A stretch of DNA of 58,896 bases from Phycisphaerae bacterium (GTDB lineage Bacteria > Planctomycetota > Phycisphaerae > UBA1845 > Fen-1342), in NCBI GenBank assembly GCA_022072445.1, contig JAJVHV010000029.1:1-58896 (forward strand), given 5' to 3'. Shown here piece after piece: positions 7,628-17,231 of the stretch (positions within the stretch are counted from its first letter, which is position 1; every line of letters starts with the position of its first letter). Under the pieces are notes generated by a model. It saw only the letters and a list, made by a program, of their open reading frames with translations. It had not been told where the DNA came from and made no database searches. The translations under genes and the position numbers were made by a program.

Positions 7628-8743
7628 TCACAGCAACCTCCGAAACTCCCGCACCACCCGCTCCACGTCCCCCTCCGTCAACCCATTATGAAACGGAAGC
7701 GCAATTGTCCGGCCCGCCAGCGCCTCCGTCCGCGGCAAGTCGCCCGCGTGGCAGCCAAACGCCTCGCCGTAGAACGGCTGAAGATGGATCGGCGTGAAGT
7801 AATTATTGCAGCCGATCCCGCGCGAGCGCAGCGCCTCCATGATCCGGTCGCGGTCCGCCTGCGAATAGTCGTCACTCAGCCGCACCACGAACACAAACCA
7901 GCTCATGTGCACGTCGGCCGGAATCTTCTGCAGCCGCACGCGCCGCTCGTCGCGCAGCCGCTCGATGTACCACTCCGCCACCCGCGCCCGCCGCGACAAG
8001 ATCTCCTCCAGCCGCCGCATCTGCACCACGCCGATCGCGCAGTTGATGTCCGGCAGCCGATAGTTGAAGCCCAGGCGTGCGTGCGCCAACCAGCCCGCGT
8101 CGGGGTCGCGGCCCTGGTTGCGCATCGAGCGGCAGCGCAGCGCGATCGTGTCGTCGTCCGTCACGATCATGCCGCCTTCGCCGGTCGTGATCTGCTTGTT
8201 CGGATAAAACCCGAACGCCGCCGCGTCGGCCAGCGTCCCGGCCTTGCGGCCCTTATAGGTCGAGCCAAGCGCCTCGCACGAATCCTCCAGCACGCGCAGC
8301 TTGTGCCGCCGGGCGATCGCGCCGATTGCGTCCATGTCCGGAATCGACCCGAACACGTCCACCGGCATGATCGCCCGCGTCCGCGGCGTGATGGCGGCTT
8401 CAATCTGGCGATGATCGATCTGCCACGTGTCCGGGTCCACGTCGACAAATACCGGCCGGCCGCGCTCGAACATGATGCTGTTGCTCGAGGCGATGAATGA
8501 AAACGACGTGGTGATCACTTCGTCGCCAGCGCCGATTTCCATGGCGCGCCAGATCAGGTGCAGGGCCGACGTGCCGCTGTTGCACGCCACCGCGTGCCGC
8601 ACACCCAGCCGATCCACGAACGCCTGCTCGAATTCCGGGACGCGCGGCCCCAGACTCAGCCGCGGCGTCCGCATCACCTCGACGACTGCCTGTATCTCCG
8701 CCTCGGTGATGTCCGGCGCCGAAAGGCTGATTTCCTGCGTCAC
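7628..8743 (-). CDS. DegT/DnrJ/EryC1/StrS-family PLP-dependent aminotransferase
   Basis: A 371-residue sugar aminotransferase of typical family length. These enzymes transfer an amino group to nucleotide-linked keto-sugars for surface polysaccharides or glycoconjugates. Visible: CNSGTSALHL (54-63) for phosphate binding, VLEDSCEALGS (151-161) with the cofactor-contacting Asp, and FGFYPNKQITTGEGG with the PLP lysine at 183. The last third carries the conserved HLQPFY and the C-terminal small domain. A GTG at 8743 is taken as start because GGGAG lies 7 nt upstream of it; an in-frame TTG at 8767 is less convincing. The neighbours are not sugar genes, so its substrate is unknown. It is divergent from the redoxin-like gene. 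Confidence 0.9.
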   Translation of the reverse strand: MTQEISLSAPDITEAEIQAVVEVMRTPRLSLGPRVPEFEQAFVDRLGVRHAVACNSGTSALHLIWRAMEIGAGDEVITTSFSFIASSNSIMFERGRPVFVDVDPDTWQIDHRQIEAAITPRTRAIMPVDVFGSIPDMDAIGAIARRHKLRVLEDSCEALGSTYKGRKAGTLADAAAFGFYPNKQITTGEGGMIVTDDDTIALRCRSMRNQGRDPDAGWLAHARLGFNYRLPDINCAIGVVQMRRLEEILSRRARVAEWYIERLRDERRVRLQKIPADVHMSWFVFVVRLSDDYSQADRDRIMEALRSRGIGCNNYFTPIHLQPFYGEAFGCHAGDLPRTEALAGRTIALPFHNGLTEGDVERVVREFRRLL

Positions 8744-8913
8744 ACCCTGTCTCCCTGTCCGGACCAACGCGGCGCCGCCCGGGGTGCGGCGTTATTGGCC
8801 GATCGATCCGCTCGTGCTAGCATATAGCGACTACATACGATCGGCGATCGGGCGGGTGCGTCTGCCCGTTTCTACGTCGGGGTGCATTTCGCGGCCTGCG
8901 AGGATCAATCCCA

Positions 8914-10125
8914 ATGCGACGCATTCTGATCACACTGGCGCTCGCCGCGTGCGTTGTCGCCGCGCGGGCCGACCTGCCGCTGGGCTCAAAGGCTCCGCCG
9001 CTGGAAGCTGGCGAGTGGTTGAATGCCGCCGCTCCCAAGCTCGACGATCTGCGTGGCATCATTCTGGTGCTGTATTTCTGGGACCCGATGGATGCGTCGG
9101 GCGGGCCGATGACGGGGTTCCTCAACGCGCTGGACAACAATCCGGAGTATGGGCGGCACAAAGGCGTGATGGTTATCGGCCTAACCACCGCGCCGCGAAA
9201 ACTGGCCGAGCCGGCGATTCAGTCCGCCAAAGCGTCGTTTCCGGTCGGGTGCGACGCGGCGAAGGCGGCGAAGTCGTATCAGGTCGGGGCCGGGCCGAAT
9301 ATCGTCATCATCGACACGAAAGGGCGCGTCGCGTACGCGGGTCTGCCGCAGGGGGCCGACGATCTGGTCAAGCTGGTCGGCGAAGTTTACGCGAAGACGA
9401 AGCCGTCGAGGACGCACCCGGTGCTGGCGAAAGTCGCGACCGAGAATCTGGCCAAAGCGAAAGAGCTGCTGGGTAAGAAGGACTACACCACCGCGTATCG
9501 ACTTGGGCGCGACGCGGTCGACGCCGCCCTAGAAGGCAGCACGCTGCACACCGAGTGCGGCGCGTTCGTGATCAGCGTGGAGGAAGAGGGGCGCAAGCTG
9601 CTGTCGGCGGCGGAGGAGCACGTCAGCGCTCAGCGGATGGCGCAGGCCATCGAGCAACTGCGGACGGTGTCGCGCGAGTTCAAGGGCATGGAGGTTGCGC
9701 GGACCGCCGACGAGCGACTAGCGAGTCTGAAAACATCGTCGGCGGACGCGGCGGCGCTGGTCGATGCTGAGGCGGCGGAGTCGGCGGCGCGGTCGAAGTT
9801 GATCGCGGCGCAGGATATGCTGCGCGAGCGGCAGTTCGGCAAAGCCTATCGGGCGCTGGACGAGCTCTCGAAGAAGGCGGATTTGGAGGCGGGGGCGGCG
9901 GCGGGACGGATTCTCGGGCGCCTGAAGGCCCAGCCGAGAATTCTGGCCGTGGCACGGCAGCAGATGGCGGAGGCGGACTGCCCGAACTGGCTGAGCGAAG
10001 CGCGCGCGCTGATCACGTCGCGGCAGCCGGCCAAGGCGCGTGAGCTGCTTCAGAAGATTGTCGATCAATATCCCGACACGACTTACGCCGACCAGGCCCT
10101 CAAGGAGCTGGCGAAGCTGCGTTAG
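8914..10125 (+). CDS. Secreted thioredoxin-fold (AhpC/TSA-like) protein with helical repeat C-terminus
   Basis: A 403-residue exported protein. Residues 1-19 form a signal peptide ending near ARA. About residues 20-165 resemble the redoxin fold (LPLGSKAPPLEAG, VLYFWDPMDASG, PNIVIIDTKGRVAYAG), but the place where the CxxC or peroxidatic Cys should sit reads WDPMDASGGP with no cysteine. A thiol redox role is therefore unlikely; the fold may act as a binding module. Residues 170-403 are helical, Ala/Lys/Glu-rich, with TPR-like pairs, the last being ARELLQKIVDQYPDTTYADQ. The ATG follows GAGG at 8900-8903. It lies 79 nt upstream of coaE and is transcribed the same way. Confidence 0.75.
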   Translation: MRRILITLALAACVVAARADLPLGSKAPPLEAGEWLNAAAPKLDDLRGIILVLYFWDPMDASGGPMTGFLNALDNNPEYGRHKGVMVIGLTTAPRKLAEPAIQSAKASFPVGCDAAKAAKSYQVGAGPNIVIIDTKGRVAYAGLPQGADDLVKLVGEVYAKTKPSRTHPVLAKVATENLAKAKELLGKKDYTTAYRLGRDAVDAALEGSTLHTECGAFVISVEEEGRKLLSAAEEHVSAQRMAQAIEQLRTVSREFKGMEVARTADERLASLKTSSADAAALVDAEAAESAARSKLIAAQDMLRERQFGKAYRALDELSKKADLEAGAAAGRILGRLKAQPRILAVARQQMAEADCPNWLSEARALITSRQPAKARELLQKIVDQYPDTTYADQALKELAKLR

Positions 10126-10204
10126 CCGCGCGGCCGGATCGGCGGTGTGCCCGCGAGCCGGCCGGCCGTTCGCGTTTGTAACGACGGTGCCGCCTGTCGG
10201 GACG

Positions 10205-10846
10205 ATGGAAACTGCCCCTGGTTGCAAGAAACCGCTGATCGGGTTGTGCGGGGGGATCGGGAGTGGCAAGAGCGCCGTGGCGGCGGAACTTGCGCGATTG
10301 GGGTGCCTGATCATCGATTCGGACCGGATGAGCCACGCAGCGCTGGAGACCGAGGAAGTGCGGGAGCGACTGCGGAGCTGGTGGGGCGGTGCGGTATTTG
10401 ACGCAGCGGGGCGGGTGGACCGGCGTGCGATCGGGAAAATCGTGTTCGGCTCGGAAGCCGAGCGCCGGCGTCTGGAAATGCTGGTGCACCCCTTGATTGA
10501 GCGCTGGCGCGTGGATATCATTCAACGCAGTAGTGGTGACCCAGCCGTCAAAGCCATCGTCCTCGATTCCCCGCTCCTGTTTGAAAGTGGTCTGAATCGA
10601 CTGTGTCACGCAGTGATATTCGTAGACGCCGATGATGCAAGCCGATTGGCGCGCTTGCGGGCGTCGCGGGGCTGGACAGGTCCCGAGCTGGCGCAGCGGG
10701 AGCGATGGCAGATTCCGCTGGAGCAGAAGCGGTCTCAAGCCGATTACATCGTTGACAACAACGGGCCTGCGGACCGGCTGGGAACGCAGGTTGCGGACAT
10801 CCTCAATCGAATCGTTTCGGAAGCCACTTCTCACGACAAAGCGTGA
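10205..10846 (+). CDS. coaE: Dephospho-CoA kinase
   Basis: A 213-residue enzyme that phosphorylates the ribose 3'-hydroxyl of dephospho-CoA, the last step of coenzyme A synthesis. The P-loop is GGIGSGKS (16-23). Other family landmarks are CLIIDSDRMSH, the lid-region VHPLI, DSPLLFESG and the C-terminal YIVDNNG. Length is normal (about 200). The ATG at 10205 directly precedes the P-loop strand; longer versions lack family similarity. There is only a weak GGGA before it. coaB and coaC are also in this window, 13 kb downstream, but not in the same operon. Confidence 0.93.
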   Translation: METAPGCKKPLIGLCGGIGSGKSAVAAELARLGCLIIDSDRMSHAALETEEVRERLRSWWGGAVFDAAGRVDRRAIGKIVFGSEAERRRLEMLVHPLIERWRVDIIQRSSGDPAVKAIVLDSPLLFESGLNRLCHAVIFVDADDASRLARLRASRGWTGPELAQRERWQIPLEQKRSQADYIVDNNGPADRLGTQVADILNRIVSEATSHDKA

Positions 10847-10916
10847 CCGTCCGACCGGCGCGATGGTGCGACGGACCCCCCGGACAGTCTTTTGAATTCA
10901 CCTGGAGTTGAAGCAC

Positions 10917-12446
<1,530 letters not shown>

Positions 12447-12468
12447 CGGCGCGGCAGTTCGAATAGCG

Positions 12469-12485
12469 AATAGCGAATAACGAAT
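12469..12485 (+). repeat. 17-bp dispersed repeat, copy 1 (AATAGCGAATAACGAAT)
   Basis: An exact inverted copy is at 25733-25749. Here it lies within four heptamers of the form CGAATAG (12460-12487) just after rho. Confidence 0.7.
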
Positions 12486-12514
12486 GGCGGCTGCGACCGG
12501 TCGTTGTCGGACTT

Positions 12515-12550
12515 CAACATGGCTGTGCTGCGCGACAGCCATGCCACGCG
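12515..12550. repeat. 36-bp palindromic dispersed repeat, copy 1
   Basis: CATGGCTGT and ACAGCCATG form a 9-bp stem around GCTGCGCG, followed by CCACGCG. A copy identical at 34 of 36 positions lies at 13097-13132, on the other side of the GYD gene and in the same orientation. It resembles REP-type elements. Confidence 0.85.
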
Positions 12551-12723
12551 TGGTGGGTTTTCAACCCGCTCGTGCACCCTGCGTCGCGGCGCATCGCCCC
12601 GGGCCGATCGAAACCGACCCGACCGGATCGTACGGGACTGCCGCCGCAGGATGGCGGCCGCGGCCCGGGCGGCTACAGAGACCCCGCCGGCAGTCGCCCC
12701 ATTTCGTGAGGCGGAGAATCACC

Positions 12724-13017
12724 ATGTCAAAGTACGTCATCCTGTGGAAGTGGACGGAGAAGGGCATCGCGAACGTTCAGCAGTCGCCGGACCGGGCTGA
12801 GGCATTCATCGCGGCGGCGGGAAAGCTCGGTGCGAAGGTCGAGATGTTTCTTTGGACCGCCGGGCCGTACGACGGGCTTGCGGTGGTCGAGGCGCCCGAC
12901 CACGAAACCATTTCAGCCCTCTCGCTCAGCACGAGCAGGCTGGGGAACCTCAGCGCGCTGACGCTACGGGCTTACGACCTGGCGGAATTTCGCAAGGTGG
13001 TCGGAAGAGTGACCTGA
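12724..13017 (+). CDS. GYD-domain protein
   Basis: A 97-residue ferredoxin-like-fold protein of the GYD family, small single-domain proteins of unknown function common in bacteria and archaea. The family signature is visible as YVILWKWTEKG near the start, the SPDRAEAF helix, and AGPYDGLAVVEAP (the GxYD turn) in the middle. A GGAG lies upstream of the ATG. The gene is isolated between two copies of a palindromic repeat, and a hairpin follows its stop by 13 nt. It has no obvious functional partner. Confidence 0.85.
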   Translation: MSKYVILWKWTEKGIANVQQSPDRAEAFIAAAGKLGAKVEMFLWTAGPYDGLAVVEAPDHETISALSLSTSRLGNLSALTLRAYDLAEFRKVVGRVT

Positions 13018-13030
13018 TCCCGGCGGGCGG

Positions 13031-13056
13031 GTGGCGCGGTCAAGCGGTCGCGCCAC
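13031..13056 (+). terminator. Hairpin after the GYD gene
   Basis: GTGGCGCG pairs with CGCGCCAC (8 bp, 10-nt loop), starting 13 nt after the stop codon. There is no T-run, so this is a candidate only. Confidence 0.4.
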
Positions 13057-13096
13057 AGGGCTCTCGATTCGTCGATCCATCAAGCACCCGACCCAT

Positions 13097-13132
13097 CAAC
13101 ATGGCCGTGCGGCGCGACAGCCATGCCACGCG
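13097..13132. repeat. 36-bp palindromic dispersed repeat, copy 2
   Basis: It differs from copy 1 (12515-12550) at two positions only. Its stem has one G-U-type change (CATGGCCGT with ACAGCCATG). Confidence 0.85.
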
Positions 13133-13189
13133 CACGACGGCATGCTCTCGCGCTGGGCTTGAAGCCACTTCCGCTTTCCGCGTTCAGCC

Positions 13190-14839
13190 CTACTTCCGCT
13201 CCATGAAGTGAAAATACAGCCCGCCCGTGAGTTCGACGACGCGGGGGCGGTAGTGCTCGTACATCTCGGGCCGGAAGAGGTCGGACTCGCGCCGGCGGAT
13301 CGCCTCGGAGCGCGGCTGGAGGAAGTTCGGCGCGTCGGGCGCGACGCGCTCGCTGGAGACCATCACGTTGCCGAGCAGCAGGTACGTCGGCTTGCGCGAC
13401 AGTACGTAGGCTCCGTCGGTCTTCTCGTGGCCGGCCCAGCCGCCGCCGATGCGCACGTCGCGCCGCGCGATGTGCCGGTCGGTCAGGCCGACCATGTCGA
13501 TGATGGGCAGATCGGAGTAGTAGCCGACGGCGCCGATCGGGACGCAGGCCGCCGACGCGTCCTTGGGGGCGTTGGCGGCGAGCCACTCGCCGGCGGCCCG
13601 CCAGCGGGGGATTTCGACGTTACGCTGATCCTGATAGAGCAGGTAGAAGAGCGACTCGCGCGAGACATTGCCGATGGCCGGCGCGATGCACGCCGTCGCG
13701 ACCATCGCCAGACCGCAGCGCCAGCCGCGAAAGCCGCCCGGCGGCACGGGCCGTGCGGCGCCGCCCGCGGCCGGATCATGCCGGGGTTCGGGCGCCGCGG
13801 CGACGGGTGATGGATCGATGCTGGCAGGGGGGGTAAGTCCGGCGGCGTCGGCGATCAGCTTGGCGCTCAGCACGCACCAGAGCGGGATGATCGGCAACAT
13901 GAAGCGATACATCGGCAGACCGTCGCCGCCCACCAGCACGACGCCGACCAGCAGCAACGCGGCAACGCCGCACAGCAGCCGCGAGAGCCGCGTGGCGCGA
14001 TAGATCGCGGGGATGATCAGCGGGAGCACGAGCAGCGGGAGCCCGCCATTGTGCCGGGCGAAGTTCAGCACGTACTTCGCGCCGCGCAGCACGGATTCGC
14101 GATTGAGGCCGACCTTGGCGTAATACGTGTTGGGCAGCCAGTCGCCGTAGTACGAGCAGCGCCAGGCGAGGTGGGCGGCGAGCAGCAGAGCGACGGGCAG
14201 GCCATAGAGCAGTGTGCGGCGGTAGCGCTGCGACCCGGGGAGAATTCCCAGCGCCACGACCGCCGCCGGTATCGCCAGACCCTCCGGGCGCGTCAGGGCC
14301 GCCAGCCCGCCGATGCAGCCCGCGGCGAACAGCGCGGAAGCGCGCGCGTCGCGCAGCGCCCAGTCAGCCGCGAGCGGCGCGGCCAGGGCCAGCGCGGCGT
14401 AGCCGCAGCCCTCCAGCCCGCCCAGCGCCCAGCAGCAGAAGACGCCGCTGGCACTCAGCAGCAGAGGTGCCAGCAGTGCCGCCGGGCTTGCGCGGCGGAT
14501 TCCGACGCCCGCCGCGGCCGCGTTGCAGAGGACGCCGCAGAGCAGCGCGCCTGCCAGCGATGCGCGGCGGACGGCGGTGACGTAATCGACGCCGCAGCGG
14601 CCGAGCAGCGCGGTGAGCGCCAGCCAGGTGAAGCTGGTGTATCCCTCGACGCGCTCGCCGGCGTTATAGACCCACCCCGCGCCGCGGACGACGTTTCGTG
14701 CGTAGCGTGCGACGATGAACGCGTCGTCGCTGACGAAGTCGTAGGCGCAGGCGTGCCAGACCAGCACGGCCAGCGTTACGAGCAGGCCGAGCGGCACCAG
14801 GAAGATCGCGGCGCCGTGCCCCTTGTTTGCTGGTTCCAT
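13190..14839 (-). CDS. Polytopic GT-C-type glycosyltransferase (mannosyl/arabinosyltransferase-like)
   Basis: A 549-residue membrane protein with about nine to eleven hydrophobic segments. The first extracytoplasmic loop carries DFVSDDAFIVARYARNVV and GERVEGYTSFTW, a signature of lipid-linked-sugar GT-C enzymes related to mycobacterial arabinofuranosyltransferases and family 39 transferases; the DD pair is the presumed catalytic/metal site. Such enzymes move a sugar from a polyprenyl-phosphate donor to an acceptor outside the membrane. The last about 140 residues form a soluble domain. The donor and acceptor cannot be told, and there are no neighbouring glycan genes. The ATG at 14839 begins a short N-terminal cytosolic stretch before the first helix. 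Confidence 0.75.
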   Translation of the reverse strand: MEPANKGHGAAIFLVPLGLLVTLAVLVWHACAYDFVSDDAFIVARYARNVVRGAGWVYNAGERVEGYTSFTWLALTALLGRCGVDYVTAVRRASLAGALLCGVLCNAAAAGVGIRRASPAALLAPLLLSASGVFCCWALGGLEGCGYAALALAAPLAADWALRDARASALFAAGCIGGLAALTRPEGLAIPAAVVALGILPGSQRYRRTLLYGLPVALLLAAHLAWRCSYYGDWLPNTYYAKVGLNRESVLRGAKYVLNFARHNGGLPLLVLPLIIPAIYRATRLSRLLCGVAALLLVGVVLVGGDGLPMYRFMLPIIPLWCVLSAKLIADAAGLTPPASIDPSPVAAAPEPRHDPAAGGAARPVPPGGFRGWRCGLAMVATACIAPAIGNVSRESLFYLLYQDQRNVEIPRWRAAGEWLAANAPKDASAACVPIGAVGYYSDLPIIDMVGLTDRHIARRDVRIGGGWAGHEKTDGAYVLSRKPTYLLLGNVMVSSERVAPDAPNFLQPRSEAIRRRESDLFRPEMYEHYRPRVVELTGGLYFHFMERK

Positions 14840-14917
14840 TGTTCGTGTGTTCCGGTTCGCGCCCGTGGGTAGATCGAAGTGCGCCCCGGGCGCTCGGATG
14901 GGTCGAGCGCGGCCGAG

Positions 14918-15241
14918 CTAGTGCGCGACGGGGCAGCGCCCGCCCTGCGGCCCGTGCTCCTCGCCGTAGACTTCGTGCTTCGGTCGTCCTGCCAGCACCT
15001 GCGACTTGCCCCAGTCGGTGACTTTCTGGAATTGCGGGGACTTGACGAACGCGTCGAAGGCGGCGCGGTCGCTCCAGCGCGAGACGATCAGGTAGCTCTG
15101 CGGGCTGACCACAGCGCGGAACAGTTGCGTTTCCTCGTGGCCCGGAAGGCCCTTCATGAGCGTAAGCACCGCGTCGAACATCGTCTCAAATGCGGCCTCC
15201 TTGCCTGCCAGTACGTCGTAATTCATGCCGACCGTCACCAT
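14918..15241 (-). CDS. Antibiotic biosynthesis monooxygenase (ABM)-domain protein with C-terminal Cys-Pro motif
   Basis: A 107-residue dimeric alpha/beta-barrel-type protein of the ABM superfamily, which includes quinol monooxygenases and heme-degrading IsdG-like enzymes. The conserved parts are VLAGKEAAFETMF, ETQLFRAV and SYLIVSRWSDRAAFDAF. The tail RCPVAH is short and unusual: a Cys-Pro followed by His is a common heme-ligation signature, so heme binding or turnover is possible but unproven. GGAGG lies just before the ATG. It is transcribed like the MFS transporter that ends upstream, 27 nt away, so the two may share an operon. Confidence 0.8.
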   Translation of the reverse strand: MVTVGMNYDVLAGKEAAFETMFDAVLTLMKGLPGHEETQLFRAVVSPQSYLIVSRWSDRAAFDAFVKSPQFQKVTDWGKSQVLAGRPKHEVYGEEHGPQGGRCPVAH

Positions 15242-15268
15242 GATCCGTCCTCCCTCCGAGTCGAGCGC

Positions 15269-16549
15269 TCAACGCCGCTCTGCGTGCGACGCGCCGCCCG
15301 CGTCGAGCTCCGGTTCGACCGCGCGGCGGCGGCGGTGCAACTGGCGAAGCCGCGGATATGTGGTTAGTGCGACGGCGACCTGAGCACCGCCGGCCAGCGC
15401 GAAGACGGTCTGATACGCCGCCCACTCGCCGGCGATCGGGCGGAGCCACAGCAGGATGAGCCCGCCGGCCAGTGGCCCGCAGAGAAAGCCCAGCGAGCCG
15501 GTGGCGTTGAATCCGGCGTAGGCCGCGCCGCGCTGCTCGGGGTTGGAGAGCTCGGCGCAGAGCGTCAGCGTGGGCGCGAACATGATTGCGCTGACGACGC
15601 CCGAGACGACCATCAGCGCCGGCAATGCGCCCGTCGCCGCCAGCGGGTAAGAGGTCAGCAGCAGGCCGAACACGGCGCTGCCCAGGGCGACGGGCAGCGC
15701 CGATCCGACGCGATCGACAAGCCGCCCGGCCGGGTACACCAGCAGCGCGAACGGAGCCAGGAAGAGGGCGAGCAGCCGGCTGATGGCGTCGGGGTTCAGC
15801 GCGCGGACTTCGCCCAGGAAGAGCACGAAGCTGCTGACGATCACGCCCACGCAGAAGCGATCGACGAACGTGTACGCGTAGGGAATCAGCAGGTCGGGCC
15901 GGGCGCGCAGCAGGCGCAGCGCCTCGCGCGACGAGTGCCGTGCCCGCCGCTCTGCCGATTCGCCCAGCGTCGCGGCACCCAGGGCCGCGGCCAGCGCGAG
16001 CACAGCGGCGGCGGCGAAGGACCATCCGGGCGCAAGCTGCCAGACCACGCCGCCCAGCCGCGTACCGCAGGCCGTCCCCAGCATCATCGCCGCCCCGACC
16101 AGTCCCATCGTCCGGCCCCGGCGGCGGGCATCGGCCTGGTCGGCGGCGGCGGCCATCAGGCACGTCAGCGCCAGAATGTGTGCCACGCCTTCCAGCGCGC
16201 GAGCGGCCAGCAGCGCCGTCAGCCCCGGCGCCGCCGCCATCGCCGCGAACAGCCCCGCGTCGGCCAGGAGGGCCAGCGCCGCGGTCCGCACGCGGCCGCG
16301 GCCGCGGTCGCTGACAATTGCGATCAGCGGGGCGGCGGCGAACGCCGCCAGCATGTTGATGGACATGAAGCCGTGCGCCAGCAGATCGCCGGCGGCGTGC
16401 CCCTCCTTCACCAGCTCCCTCAGCGCCGGGACGATAAGCGTCACCGGCAGCATTGACGCGAAGGTCACGGCGGCCAGCGAGACCGCGCTGCGCGACCCGA
16501 CCCGCGCTCCGGCGTGCAGCACCGCTTCATGACCTGTCGAACGCACCAT
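15269..16549 (-). CDS. Major facilitator superfamily transporter
   Basis: A 426-residue polytopic protein with about twelve hydrophobic segments and the MFS loop 2-3 motif (IVSDRGRGRVR in place of GxLxDRxGRR). A duplicate-like PAGRLVDRVGS lies between helices 8 and 9, as in drug or sugar efflux members. The substrate cannot be read. It begins only 9 nt after the asparaginase stop codon, so both are very likely on one mRNA. It could export or import a metabolite linked to amidohydrolase activity, but that is inference from position alone. Confidence 0.85.
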   Translation of the reverse strand: MVRSTGHEAVLHAGARVGSRSAVSLAAVTFASMLPVTLIVPALRELVKEGHAAGDLLAHGFMSINMLAAFAAAPLIAIVSDRGRGRVRTAALALLADAGLFAAMAAAPGLTALLAARALEGVAHILALTCLMAAAADQADARRRGRTMGLVGAAMMLGTACGTRLGGVVWQLAPGWSFAAAAVLALAAALGAATLGESAERRARHSSREALRLLRARPDLLIPYAYTFVDRFCVGVIVSSFVLFLGEVRALNPDAISRLLALFLAPFALLVYPAGRLVDRVGSALPVALGSAVFGLLLTSYPLAATGALPALMVVSGVVSAIMFAPTLTLCAELSNPEQRGAAYAGFNATGSLGFLCGPLAGGLILLWLRPIAGEWAAYQTVFALAGGAQVAVALTTYPRLRQLHRRRRAVEPELDAGGASHAERR

Positions 16550-16558
16550 CCGCCAGCC

Positions 16559-17083
16559 TCAGTGATCGCGACCCGCGCGGACAAATGTCATCCGCTGCCG
16601 ATCCTTGATGACCCCCGGAAACTTGAGCACCTGGTTGTGCATCGCCACGTAGACGCCCGGCGCGATCAGCCGGCTGGCCAGCAGCGCCTCGGTGAGATTC
16701 TGAAACGCGTCGGTGTCGCGGAACTCATACGGCCGGATCGCCCCGGTCAGCACGACGGGTTTGCGCAGCTCGCCCAGGCCCGCGTGCAGCAGCTCGCCCG
16801 TCGCCGAGAGCGTGTCGGTCCCGTGAACCACCAGCACCGCGTCGTCCAGCTCGAGCGCCGACCGCACCGCCGAGAGAATTTTCTGCCGGTCTTCGGCGGT
16901 CATCTCGAGCGAATCCTTCGACATGACCGCCTCGTGGCGGACGCGCAGCGTCGGCAGGCGCAGATGCCGCAGCACGTCGTCGAGAATCGATCCGACGTTG
17001 CGCAGCGAACCGTCCGTCTCGTTATATTTCTTCTCGATCGTCCCGCCGGTGGTCAGGATCGCGATCTGCACGCGGTTGTTCAT
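16559..17083 (-). CDS. Single-domain asparaginase-type amidohydrolase
   Basis: A 174-residue protein covering only the N-terminal catalytic domain of type I/II L-asparaginases (usual length about 330). The two threonine-bearing motifs are intact: ILTTGGTIEKKY near the start and VVHGTDTLS in the middle, followed by VVLTGAIRPYE. Known asparaginases hydrolyse Asn to Asp; with the second domain missing, oligomer contacts and substrate could differ. The ATG at 17083 is preferred because the family begins here and a TATCAT hexamer ends 9 nt before it, with no Shine-Dalgarno. It is followed closely by an MFS gene. Confidence 0.85.
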   Translation of the reverse strand: MNNRVQIAILTTGGTIEKKYNETDGSLRNVGSILDDVLRHLRLPTLRVRHEAVMSKDSLEMTAEDRQKILSAVRSALELDDAVLVVHGTDTLSATGELLHAGLGELRKPVVLTGAIRPYEFRDTDAFQNLTEALLASRLIAPGVYVAMHNQVLKFPGVIKDRQRMTFVRAGRDH

Positions 17084-17092
17084 GCGGGCGGG

Positions 17093-17098
17093 ATGATA
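17093..17098 (-). promoter_or_regulatory. -10-like TATCAT before asparaginase (leaderless candidate)
   Basis: On the minus strand TATCAT ends 9 nt before the ATG, followed by CCCGCCCGC. Almost the same arrangement (TATCAT, CCCGCGC, ATG) precedes the lipoprotein gene starting at 49269. Confidence 0.45.
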
Positions 17099-17145
17099 CT
17101 CCACAGCCGTGCGGCATGAAACGTCCGCCAGGGGAGACCAGCCTC

Positions 17146-17211
17146 TGGGGGACCGGTGTCTGATCGATATTGATCCACCCGGGAAAAGACCGGTCGGAGA
17201 CCAGTCCCCCA
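17146..17211 (-). terminator. Imperfect inverted repeat between moaA and the asparaginase gene
   Basis: TGGGGGACCGGTGTCTGA (17146-17163) pairs imperfectly with TCGGAGACCAGTCCCCCA (17194-17211), 14 of 18 positions. It starts about 20 nt after the moaA stop on the minus strand and could end that transcript, or be a relic of a dispersed palindromic repeat. Confidence 0.35.
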
Positions 17212-17231
17212 AGGGCAAACTGACACTACCC

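Noticed and set aside
7494-7691. Small plus-strand frame of 65 codons after a TACACT hexamer
   Set aside because: It is Ser/Pro/Arg-rich, consists mostly of the pyrimidine repeat, and ends inside the DegT gene. The promoter-like element is noted, but no protein is supported.
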